A stretch of DNA of 10,166 bases from an uncultured Megasphaera sp. (GCA_937895695.1 CALBLM010000214.1:1-10166); one strand, 5' to 3'. Positions 1-5,664 are shown, counted from the stretch's first letter. The notes: generated by a model not told the origin, from the sequence alone. Translations and numbers: made by a program.

Positions 1-322
1 CCCGAAATACAGTACTGACATATCCAAATTTCAGTAACTGATTCGATCTTGGGAATTCCCGAGCTGCTGTTTCTACGATGGGCAATGTAACGTCCGGTCG
101 CAAAACCAACACCCTGCCGTCAGTATCAATTGTTTTTACCATTTGCTGACGCATATGCGGGAAAAAATGCTGGTATACATCATAATCTTCAAAGTTAGGT
201 GTTTCAATAATTTTGCACCCGTGATTTAAAATCACAGAAATAATTTTTCCTTGGATTCGGTCATAATTTCTCATTTCATCGTGATGAAGCATTTTCACTC
301 CATCCAATGTACGCTGATTCAT
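1..322 (-). CDS. hisZ: ATP phosphoribosyltransferase regulatory subunit HisZ, partial (3' end outside window)
   Basis: HisZ is a catalytically inactive histidyl-tRNA-synthetase-like protein that pairs with short-form HisG to make the first, histidine-inhibited enzyme of histidine biosynthesis in the cytoplasm. I translated 107 N-terminal residues by hand. They start MNQRTLDGVKMLHHDEMRNY, carry the family motif LRPDVT at residues 74-79 (usually LRPDxT in HisZ), and end in the class II synthetase motif-2-like stretch YVSTVFR at 101-107, where the window stops. The ATG at 322 has a very strong Shine-Dalgarno, AAAGGAGG (330-337), 7 bases upstream. A true HisRS is the main alternative. The degenerate N-terminus and the LRPD-V-T wording favour HisZ, but the discriminating C-terminal part is not visible. 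hisG would be expected just downstream, beyond position 1. Confidence 0.82.
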   Translation of the reverse strand, partial: MNQRTLDGVKMLHHDEMRNYDRIQGKIISVILNHGCKIIETPNFEDYDVYQHFFPHMRQQMVKTIDTDGRVLVLRPDVTLPIVETAAREFPRSNQLLKFGYVSTVFR

Positions 323-394
323 CCTATGACCTCCTTTACATATTTTTCTTTATTGCTTTATCTCGGTAAAGTAATAAAATAACTGTTGATGTAA

Positions 395-403
395 ATTGTA
401 TCA
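395..403 (-). promoter_or_regulatory. Extended -10 promoter for hisZ
   Basis: Read on the minus strand this is TGATACAAT, a TG-extended -10 (TGn plus TACAAT, one mismatch from TATAAT). It lies about 70 bases upstream of the hisZ ATG. The -35 at 418-423 (TTTTTA) is poor, as is common for extended -10 promoters. It implies that hisZ is transcribed at least partly independently of the DUF951 gene upstream. The remaining leader is too short for a T-box. Confidence 0.5.
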
Positions 404-461
404 CAAAGCTGCAAAAATAAAAATACCTTTTTCCAAAAAATTTACAAATTCACTCATATTT

Positions 462-671
462 TTACTCTTTTTCTTCTGCTGCAGACTGTAATACCTTTTT
501 AACTGCTTTTTCAAACTTAGGGCGAGGAATCATAACCCGATGCCCGCAGCCGCAGCACCGAATTACAAAATCAACACCAATACGCAGCACTTCCCATTCA
601 TTGGAACCGCAAGGATGGGGCTTTTTCATCTGCACAACATCTCCAATATGATAGCGAACAAAATTTGCCAT
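462..671 (-). CDS. DUF951 family small zinc-ribbon-like protein
   Basis: This 69-residue cytoplasmic protein matches the DUF951 pattern. It has an opening YHIGDVVQMKKPHPCGSNEW (residues 7-26), then the core VDFVIRCCGCGHRVMIPR (33-50). C21 together with C39, C40 and C42 looks like a metal-ligand set, though metal binding is inferred. The molecular function of the family is not established. It is small and widespread in Bacillota and is often found near replication and segregation genes, which are not seen here. The ATG at 671 has an AGGAGG (680-685) at 8-base spacing. The C-terminal tail is charged and probably disordered. hisZ follows 139 bases downstream on the same strand with its own promoter. 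Confidence 0.85.
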   Translation of the reverse strand: MANFVRYHIGDVVQMKKPHPCGSNEWEVLRIGVDFVIRCCGCGHRVMIPRPKFEKAVKKVLQSAAEEKE

Positions 672-712
672 ATGTAATTCCTCCTATATGTACCTAACTA
701 TTAATTATTAAC

Positions 713-741
713 ATTATATAGCGTAAACAAAAGAAAAGAAA
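713..741 (-). promoter_or_regulatory. Promoter for the DUF951 gene
   Basis: On the minus strand there is a perfect TATAAT at 713-718, with a weak -35-like TTTCTT at 736-741 and a 17-base spacer. Transcription would start near 706, giving a leader of about 35 bases before the ATG at 671. The -10 is convincing; the -35 is not. Confidence 0.5.
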
Positions 742-766
742 GATTGGTCTTTTTATTCCCTTTTCC

Positions 767-777
767 CACAGCCTGTG
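767..777. repeat. Small perfect inverted repeat in divergent intergenic region
   Basis: CACAG-C-CTGTG is a perfect 5-1-5 dyad lying between the two divergent transcription units, upstream of the candidate -10 of the plus-strand operon. Its size and place would suit a regulator half-site pair, but short dyads arise by chance and no regulator can be named. Confidence 0.3.
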
Positions 778-789
778 TTACTATATTGG

Positions 790-825
790 ATAATAGAGAA
801 GTATTTGGCTTTCTCTAGGTATTAT
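790..825 (+). promoter_or_regulatory. Hairpin in probable 5' leader of the HAAS operon
   Basis: TAGAGAA (794-800) pairs with TTCTCTA (811-817) across a 10-base loop. After a short bulge, ATAA (790-793) can pair with TTAT (822-825). The structure ends about seven bases before the GGAGG ribosome binding site at 832-836. The only -10-like sequence nearby is GATAAT at 789-794, which overlaps the left arm, with no good -35. The element could therefore be an operator over the promoter, or a leader structure if transcription starts further upstream. Confidence 0.35.
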
Positions 826-844
826 TTTTATGGAGGCATGTTAC

Positions 845-1120
845 TTGACACCAACATTGCAAAAACTTAGACATCTATATATCCTGTGCTATACAATTGG
901 CAGTATTGGCACATGCCTAACATTGGCATTATTGCTCTGGGTTGCTGTTTGTATTGCTTTTGAAATGGAACCGCTGGCTTCTATTTCCTTTTTACCCGCT
1001 ATGCCAACGTTTGCCGTCTTTATTTTAATTTTTGCGGTTTTAGCCGTCAGCATTGCCTCCTGGCAAGCTGGTGCCAACTATCATCAGCAATATGAAACAT
1101 GGATGAAAAAGAATCCTTAG
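845..1120 (+). CDS. Small two-helix membrane protein, first gene of HAAS operon
   Basis: I do not recognise the family. From the start chosen here it is a 91-residue protein with a short positive N-terminus (QKLRH), a first membrane helix at about residues 13-38, a loop with LPAMPT, a second helix at about 52-73 and a polar tail. I chose the TTG at 845 because GGAGG (832-836) sits exactly 8 bases before it. The in-frame ATG at 830 overlaps that GGAGG and has no site of its own, and the ATG at 838 is only one base from it and out of frame. Its two helices and intervening loop resemble the C-terminal membrane part of the HAAS protein encoded next (LPLPT loop followed by an LAILFAALTAS-like helix). 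That suggests a related module without the HAAS domain. The next start codon lies 12 bases downstream, so the genes are co-transcribed. Confidence 0.7.
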   Translation: MTPTLQKLRHLYILCYTIGSIGTCLTLALLLWVAVCIAFEMEPLASISFLPAMPTFAVFILIFAVLAVSIASWQAGANYHQQYETWMKKNP

Positions 1121-1132
1121 AAAGGTGAGTAC

Positions 1133-1864
1133 ATGAGAAAGACTGAATTCATGGACCTCTTGAAGTATTACTTCCGTCACAGTGATAAAACTGATTTAAA
1201 AGGTATTCTGGAAGATTGTGAAGAACAATTTCGCCTAGGTGCCAAACAAGGACTTTCGGAAGAGGAAGTATGCTGTAAACTGGGCCATCCCAAAAACATT
1301 TATCGCTATTATATCGGCAAGCCGATTGTCCCCGAAGATAATCCTCGTATGCCTGAAGAATCCTATGGATATCCAGACTATACAGCCCGCCAGGCCGCTC
1401 CTCAAGACAACAATTCGCCATACGACTGGGACGGTACTCCCGATCGAATGAGACGACGCGCAGCCAGTGAATCCTATTATCAACAGCCATCACGGTATCA
1501 TCCATATGAAAATGAACCGCAAAGTGGCAAAGATTTCCAATGGGATTCCGAAGAAACCAAAGTGCCTAATGCAGCCAAAGCAGTAGCCAGCCCGTTTTTA
1601 GATATTATTGGCACACTGTTTAGCGTCGTCAGCGGCATTTTATTTTTTGCCTTTGTCTTGGCCATTCTCGCCTGCATTGGCATACACAGTCTGCCTGCTT
1701 ACTTTTTAACAGACCTTTTACCATTGCCGACCATTTCATTGTCGACCATGGGATTTGGGGTTCTGGCAATCCTTTTTGCAGCCTTGACCGCATCGTATGC
1801 CAGCCAAGCCTGTCAGCAAGCTGCCCGCGCCACCCGAAACAGTGCAATGAGGAGGAGTAACTAA
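1133..1864 (+). CDS. HAAS-domain (DUF1700-like) membrane protein with tyrosine-rich linker
   Basis: This 243-residue protein has three parts. Residues 1-62 match the HAAS/DUF1700 pattern: an opening MRKTEFMDLLKYYF, then ILEDCEEQF (25-33), GLSEEEVCCKLGHPKNI (40-56). In known cases this helical domain sits in the cytoplasm in front of membrane segments and the gene is paired with a PadR repressor. Residues 66-140 form a low-complexity linker rich in Tyr, Pro, Gln and Asn, with tyrosines at 78, 80, 83, 97, 115, 116, 122 and 125. Two membrane helices follow at about 155-183 and 203-222, and a basic tail (ends MRRSN). The site AAAGGTGA (1121-1128) precedes the ATG. The stop TAA overlaps the next gene's ATG by one base (TAATG), a translational-coupling arrangement. 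No PadR gene is in the window. The domain call is fairly safe; the role (envelope sensing or regulation) is inference. Confidence 0.75.
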   Translation: MRKTEFMDLLKYYFRHSDKTDLKGILEDCEEQFRLGAKQGLSEEEVCCKLGHPKNIYRYYIGKPIVPEDNPRMPEESYGYPDYTARQAAPQDNNSPYDWDGTPDRMRRRAASESYYQQPSRYHPYENEPQSGKDFQWDSEETKVPNAAKAVASPFLDIIGTLFSVVSGILFFAFVLAILACIGIHSLPAYFLTDLLPLPTISLSTMGFGVLAILFAALTASYASQACQQAARATRNSAMRRSN

Positions 1865-2322
1865 TGGCTAAAGTAATTATTTGTCTTATTATGACTATCG
1901 TTTTCTCCTTTCTCAGTGTCCATTCCTTTATGAGCAATGATTATGGCCCATTAAAACAATGGATTGCCTATTACCAAGAATACAAAGCACTGCAAGGTGC
2001 TTTAGATAAAGGCAATGCCGGCAAAGCCGAACTGTTGGCTAAATTAAAAGCCATGTATCCGGAACGAGCACAAGAACTAGAAAATCGTTTTAAAGCCAAG
2101 TACGGTGATTTAAAAGACGAAGCGGCAGAAAAAAAATCTTCCCTTTCTGATACACTGCAAGATGTTACGTCTTCAGCTCGGGATGAAGCGGCAACAGCAC
2201 GAAGAGCTACATCCCACCAAGAAACAACACGTTCTTCGTCCTCCTCTTCCTCAAATACATCACGAAATACGATACATACCAATGATACGCATCGAGATAC
2301 ACAATCCGTATCGAATAGATAA
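1864..2322 (+). CDS. Membrane-anchored helical protein with serine-rich tail, hypothetical
   Basis: Family not recognised. The 152-residue product has an N-terminal hydrophobic helix (about residues 3-23) with a weak positive start (MAK), suited to a signal anchor or uncleaved signal peptide; there is no lipobox. Residues 29-115 are charged and probably helical (YYQEYKALQGAL, RAQELENRFKAKYGDL). Residues 116-152 are low-complexity Ser/Thr/Arg/Asn, including seven serines in a row at 124-130, and look disordered. The likely topology is a short anchor with an extracytoplasmic stalk. Its ATG overlaps the stop of the HAAS gene by one base. GGAGG at 1851-1855, inside the HAAS gene, gives 8-base spacing, so translation is probably coupled. 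It is the last gene of the operon, 4 bases before the terminator. Confidence 0.65.
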   Translation: MAKVIICLIMTIVFSFLSVHSFMSNDYGPLKQWIAYYQEYKALQGALDKGNAGKAELLAKLKAMYPERAQELENRFKAKYGDLKDEAAEKKSSLSDTLQDVTSSARDEAATARRATSHQETTRSSSSSSSNTSRNTIHTNDTHRDTQSVSNR

Positions 2323-2326
2323 TACT

Positions 2327-2371
2327 AAAAACCTTGAATAGATAAATTAAATTTATCCATTCAAGGTTTTT
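2327..2371. terminator. Bidirectional Rho-independent terminator
   Basis: A long stem: AAAAACCTTGAAT (2327-2339) pairs with ATTCAAGGTTTTT (2359-2371). After one A/C mismatch, GATAAAT (2341-2347) pairs with ATTTATC (2351-2357) around a TAA loop. The A-run on the left and T-run on the right provide a U-tract on both strands. It lies between the stop of the plus-strand operon (2322) and the stop of the minus-strand ABC operon (2391), so it can close both. Confidence 0.88.
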
Positions 2372-2390
2372 CTGTATCTGTGCAATTCTC

Positions 2391-3158
2391 TTAAAAACGA
2401 AGCATTGATTTTAAGAAATTTTGTGTCCGTTCATTTTGCGGGTGTTCAAAAATCTGCTGTGGCGTGCCTTCTTCTTGGATGATACCGTCTGCCATAAAGA
2501 TGACCCGATCGGATACTTCTTTGGCAAAGGCCATTTCGTGTGTGACGATAATCATGGTCATATCAGCATCAGCAAGTTGTTTAATCGTCCGCAGTACTTC
2601 GCCGGTCAGTTCCGGATCGAGAGCTGATGTCGGTTCATCGAACAGCATGATATCCGGTTTCATCGCCAATGCTCTGGCAATAGCTACACGCTGCTGCTGA
2701 CCACCGGAAAGACGGGACGGATATTCGTCTCGTTTATCCCATAGACCTACTTTTTCCAGCAGTTCTTTCGCTGTCGGCATGATTTCATCGGTTTTCATGC
2801 CTTTGACAACACGCGGGGCTTCCAAAATATTGTTCAAAACGGTCATATGGGGAAACAAATTAAAATGCTGAAAGCACATGCCCATACGACGACAGATAGC
2901 CCGTACTTTTGACGGTTCGGCATATACGGCTTTACTGCTGCCCGCAGGCTGGCTAACCATCGTATCGCCACCGACAATAATCGAACCGCCGTCAATCGTT
3001 TCCAGTTGGCACAAACAACGCAAGAACGTACTTTTACCACTCCCAGACGGACCGATAATGGAAATGACTTCTCCTTCTTCTACATGTAGCGTAACGTCTT
3101 TGAGTACTTCCAAGTTGCCAAACTTTTTTCTAATTTGATTCATTTCGATAAAGCTCAT
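2391..3158 (-). CDS. Polar amino-acid ABC transporter, ATP-binding protein (GlnQ/HisP type)
   Basis: The 255-residue cytoplasmic ATPase drives the importer encoded upstream. All nucleotide-site motifs are present: Walker A GPSGSGKST (36-44), Q-loop Q97 in CFQHFNLFPH, signature LSGGQQQR (150-157), Walker B IMLFDE (170-175) with catalytic E175, D-loop SALD (178-181) and switch H207 (IIVTHEMAFA). The FNLFPHMTVLNNI stretch is typical of the polar amino-acid (PAAT) family. Length is slightly above the usual 240 because of an extra segment at about residues 68-85 before the Q-loop; HisP also carries extra sequence there. GGGAGG precedes the ATG at about 10 bases and adjoins the permease stop, 16 bases upstream, so it is the last gene of the transporter operon. 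The exact substrate cannot be read from the ATPase. Confidence 0.95.
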   Translation of the reverse strand: MSFIEMNQIRKKFGNLEVLKDVTLHVEEGEVISIIGPSGSGKSTFLRCLCQLETIDGGSIIVGGDTMVSQPAGSSKAVYAEPSKVRAICRRMGMCFQHFNLFPHMTVLNNILEAPRVVKGMKTDEIMPTAKELLEKVGLWDKRDEYPSRLSGGQQQRVAIARALAMKPDIMLFDEPTSALDPELTGEVLRTIKQLADADMTMIIVTHEMAFAKEVSDRVIFMADGIIQEEGTPQQIFEHPQNERTQNFLKSMLRF

Positions 3159-3174
3159 CGTCTATCTTCCTCCC

Positions 3175-3825
3175 TTATTCGTCATAGACAGCGTAGCGTT
3201 TTTCCAAATAGCTGAATACCTTCGTTAAAATAAAGGTAAAGAAAAGATAGAATACAGCGGCTACGATAAAGGCTGTCGTATCAAAATCACGCTGTACGAT
3301 AGAGCGAGTAATGCGAAGGATATCGTTCATTGCCAAGATATATACCAACGACGTATCTTTGAGCAAGTTAATGGTTTCATTGGCTACCGGTGGCAGCACA
3401 CGTTTGACAACTTGCGGCAAAATAATGCGGCGCATCGTCTGTACATACGTCATACCAAGAACTTTAGCTCCTTCATACTGACCACGGTCGATAGACTGAA
3501 TCCCGCCGCGGAAAATTTCTGCAAAGTAAGCGGCGTAATTTAGAACAAACGCAATGATAGCAGCCGGAAAATCCGGTAATTTTAACCCTTCAATAATAAA
3601 GGGCAGGCCATAGTAAATAAAGAGAATTTGCAGCATGAGTGGCGTACCACGCATGATGTAAATATAGGCTCCCATACATTTACGCAGCGGCATAATTTTA
3701 GAAATACGCCCTATAGCCATAAGAATGCCTAAAGGCAAACTCAATACAATCGTAATCAAAAAGATTTTCAGCGTGATTTGCAGGCCTACTGCTACAGCAG
3801 GCACTATGTTTAATAAATACTCCAT
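3175..3825 (-). CDS. Polar amino-acid ABC transporter, permease protein
   Basis: Inner-membrane permease of the His/Glu/Gln type, 216 residues from the start chosen here, a usual length for the family. It opens MEYLLNIVPAVAVGLQITLK and carries the family segment IMRGTPLMLQ (57-66). The cytoplasmic EAA loop runs from E118-G119-A120 through G124 to ILPQ (135-138) and docks on the ATPase. About five hydrophobic helices are visible (roughly 8-38, 55-77, 87-105, 155-170, 185-205). I start it at the ATG at 3825, which has AGGAG (3831-3835) five bases upstream. A longer reading from a GTG at 3894 would begin inside a hairpin and add 23 residues unlike the family. Only one permease gene is present, so the channel is probably a homodimer. 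Confidence 0.93.
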   Translation of the reverse strand: MEYLLNIVPAVAVGLQITLKIFLITIVLSLPLGILMAIGRISKIMPLRKCMGAYIYIMRGTPLMLQILFIYYGLPFIIEGLKLPDFPAAIIAFVLNYAAYFAEIFRGGIQSIDRGQYEGAKVLGMTYVQTMRRIILPQVVKRVLPPVANETINLLKDTSLVYILAMNDILRITRSIVQRDFDTTAFIVAAVFYLFFTFILTKVFSYLEKRYAVYDE

Positions 3826-3866
3826 AATAACTCCTAACCTAATGTTCCATATGAAAAAGACAGACA

Positions 3867-3897
3867 AAGGTGATAGGTCATTACGGCCTATCACCTT
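3867..3897 (-). terminator. Intercistronic hairpin between binding-protein and permease genes
   Basis: A perfect 11-bp stem, AAGGTGATAGG (3867-3877) with CCTATCACCTT (3887-3897), encloses a 9-base loop. On the minus strand it is followed by a T-rich run (TTTGTCTGTCTTTTT) and lies 6 bases after the stop of binding protein B. It is best read as a partial terminator, or a 3' stabiliser left by processing. Either would make binding protein more abundant than permease and ATPase, a known pattern in ABC import operons. The broken U-tract argues for partial rather than full termination. Confidence 0.72.
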
Positions 3898-3903
3898 GCT
3901 ATA

Positions 3904-4701
3904 TTACTGTACTTTAATCGTAATATCATCATTAAACCATTTTTGCGACAATTTCGTCATTGTACCATCAGCACTCATATCTTTTAAAACGCCATTCAGT
4001 TTTTCCTGCAGCAGCGTATCTTCTTTCCGCATGCCAATACCATACTGTTCATCACCCATTTTGTCATCAATGACTTTAAACTTGCCAGGTTTCTTGCTCA
4101 TATAGTAGCGGCCTACAACGCTGTCAACCAGTAAACCGTCGGTACGGCCGACTTCCAGATCCATAAAAGCAGCAACAAAATCGCCATATTTTTTGACATC
4201 TTGCAGAGAATTTTTAAAATCTACCTGTTTATCCAACGCTTCTACAGAACTGCTGCCTTCTTGAGTTCCAATGATTTTTCCTGCCAAACCTGCTCTATCT
4301 GTAATCGGTGAATCTGCACGAACAACCAAAATTTGAGCATTGTTCAAATACGGTTTGGAAAATGCAATTTGTTTGCCTCGATCTTCCGTAATTGTAAGGC
4401 CGTTCCATAACATATCTACTTGCTTGCTCTTAAGGGCTGCTTCTTTACTGTCCCAATCAATCGGTTTGAATTCAACGGGAATCCCCAGACGTTTTCCCGC
4501 TTCTTTGGCTAAATCAATATCAAATCCGACCAGTTCCCCGTTGTCATCACGAAATCCCATAGGTGGGAAATTATCGTCTAGACCAATGACAATTTTATCC
4601 GGCAGTTTTTGTTCTGCCTGTTTTTCCTGTCCGCCACAACCAGCCAGCATCGCAGCAGTTGCTACTGTCATAGAACCTAAGGCTATCCATTTTATATTCA
4701 T
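3904..4701 (-). CDS. Polar amino-acid ABC transporter, substrate-binding lipoprotein B
   Basis: Extracytoplasmic binding protein (SBP_bac_3 family), 265 residues. The lipoprotein signal peptide has lipobox LAGC with acylated Cys at 22. The mature part starts with the family pattern KIVIGLDDNFPPMGF (36-50) and GELVGFDIDLAKE (55-67). Pocket residues agree with the family: R108 in LTITEDR (the alpha-carboxylate-binding Arg of HisJ/GlnBP-type proteins), the loop GTQEGSSS (145-152), and D193 in GLLVDSVVGRYY (the alpha-amino-binding Asp position). It is a close paralogue of the binding protein encoded 29 bp upstream. Over the aligned 70 residues from KIVIGLDD to the ITxxR motif I count about 55 identities. 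AAGGAGG lies about 10 bases before the ATG. The ligand is probably a polar L-amino acid; which one is unknown. Confidence 0.93.
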   Translation of the reverse strand: MNIKWIALGSMTVATAAMLAGCGGQEKQAEQKLPDKIVIGLDDNFPPMGFRDDNGELVGFDIDLAKEAGKRLGIPVEFKPIDWDSKEAALKSKQVDMLWNGLTITEDRGKQIAFSKPYLNNAQILVVRADSPITDRAGLAGKIIGTQEGSSSVEALDKQVDFKNSLQDVKKYGDFVAAFMDLEVGRTDGLLVDSVVGRYYMSKKPGKFKVIDDKMGDEQYGIGMRKEDTLLQEKLNGVLKDMSADGTMTKLSQKWFNDDITIKVQ

Positions 4702-4730
4702 CGTAACCTGTCCTCCTTGTCTTTATACGT

Positions 4731-5528
4731 TTACATGGAAATATCAATGCCAAACCATTTTTCAGAAATCTTGGTAGACGTACCATCATCATGCATTTCC
4801 TGCAATACTTTATCAAGTTTTGCTTTTAATTCTGTATCATCTTTACGCATACCGACACCACTGGGAATATCTGGATACCCTACGTCAATGATGCGGAAAT
4901 CAGCTTTGTTCTTATTCATGAAATAAGCAGCCGTCGTTTTAGCTACGACAACAGCATCAACGCGACCTACTTCCAAATCCATAAAGGATGTTACATTGTC
5001 TGAGTATTGTTTTAATTCTTTAAATGAATCACGCAGTTCCGGTTCGGCGTTAATAGCTTCCAATCCAGTACTTCCCTGCTGTGTACCAACCACTTTACCA
5101 GCTAAATCTGCTTTTCCCTGAATAGGCGAATCACTGCGAACTAATAAGATCTGCGGCCCGTTTTCATAGGGACGAGAGAAGAGTATTTGTTTTTCCCGTT
5201 CTGGTGTAATCGACAAGCCATTCCAAATAGCATCTATTTTTTTGCTTTTTAATTCGGTTTCTTTGCTGTCCCAATCAATCGGCTTAAATTCGACTTCCAT
5301 TCCCAATCGTTTGGAAGCTTCTTTTGCCATATCAATATCAAATCCTACGAGTTCACCACTTTCATCATGAAATCCAAATGGCGGGAAATTATCGTCCAGG
5401 CCAATGACGATTTTATTTTTCTGTGCCGTTCCCTGATCGTCACTTTTCTTTTCGCTGCCACAGCCTGCGACGAAACAAATTGTCATTACTGCTGCTATCC
5501 CGGCAGCTGCATATCGTTTCCATTTCAT
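4731..5528 (-). CDS. Polar amino-acid ABC transporter, substrate-binding lipoprotein A (altered pocket)
   Basis: SBP_bac_3 binding protein of 265 residues, first gene of the importer operon. The lipobox is VAGC with Cys at 23. KIVIGLDDNFPPFGF (39-53), GELVGFDIDMAKE (58-70), R111 in LSITPER and the loop GTQQGSTG (148-155) match its paralogue downstream. The notable difference is in GRVDAVVVAKTTAAYF: the residue that is Asp in paralogue B (D193) and in HisJ/GlnBP-type proteins is Ala here (A196, codon GCT). That Asp normally salt-bridges the ligand alpha-amino group, so A probably binds a different or modified ligand, or binds more weakly. The start at 5528 has AAGGGG about 8 bases upstream, a weaker site than those of its neighbours. 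The two genes look like a tandem duplication sharing one permease and ATPase. Confidence 0.92.
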   Translation of the reverse strand: MKWKRYAAAGIAAVMTICFVAGCGSEKKSDDQGTAQKNKIVIGLDDNFPPFGFHDESGELVGFDIDMAKEASKRLGMEVEFKPIDWDSKETELKSKKIDAIWNGLSITPEREKQILFSRPYENGPQILLVRSDSPIQGKADLAGKVVGTQQGSTGLEAINAEPELRDSFKELKQYSDNVTSFMDLEVGRVDAVVVAKTTAAYFMNKNKADFRIIDVGYPDIPSGVGMRKDDTELKAKLDKVLQEMHDDGTSTKISEKWFGIDISM

Positions 5529-5623
5529 ATATATCGCCCCTTATGATTTACGTGATGTGAATACATTTCCCATTTTACTTTATTTCGTTAAAATATTGAA
5601 GCGATTTTGTTATATAAAATTGC

Positions 5624-5664
5624 CATATTATTCATCATATTTTCTCATATTCTTTATAATGCAA
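5624..5664 (-). promoter_or_regulatory. Candidate promoter/operator region of the ABC importer operon
   Basis: The 166 bases between the importer operon and the gene before it are very AT-rich. On the minus strand TTGCAT (5659-5664) and TATGAT (5634-5639) form a possible -35/-10 pair with a long 19-base spacer. Three AATATG copies (5646-5651, 5636-5641, 5624-5629) lie 10 and 12 bases apart across the same segment. A regulator binding to such helically phased repeats would cover the promoter, but both calls are tentative. I see no T-box or known riboswitch. Confidence 0.3.

Noticed and set aside
323..461. T-box or histidine leader, or terminator, between the DUF951 gene and hisZ
   Set aside because: The leader after the -10 is only about 65 bases, with no T-box stems visible. 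The only hairpin (AATTT/AAATT before a T-run) has a 5-bp A/T stem and is too weak to call.
830..844. ATG at 830 as start of the first HAAS-operon gene
   Set aside because: No ribosome binding site precedes it and the GGAGG that would serve starts within its own first codons; the in-frame TTG at 845 has ideal spacing.
1971..2282. Antisense open frame rich in Ser/Glu opposite the serine-tail gene
   Set aside because: It is a shadow of the real gene in a repetitive, low-complexity stretch, has no ribosome binding site and lies within an expressed operon on the other strand.
2313..2345. Direct repeat GAATAGATAA at 2313-2322 and 2336-2345
   Set aside because: One copy is the end of a coding region and the other is part of the terminator stem in AT-rich DNA; a chance match is likely and no element ends coincide with it.
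3826..3894. Permease reading extended upstream to a GTG at 3894
   Set aside because: The GTG lies inside the 11-bp hairpin, has no ribosome binding site, and adds residues unlike the family; the ATG at 3825 has AGGAG five bases upstream.
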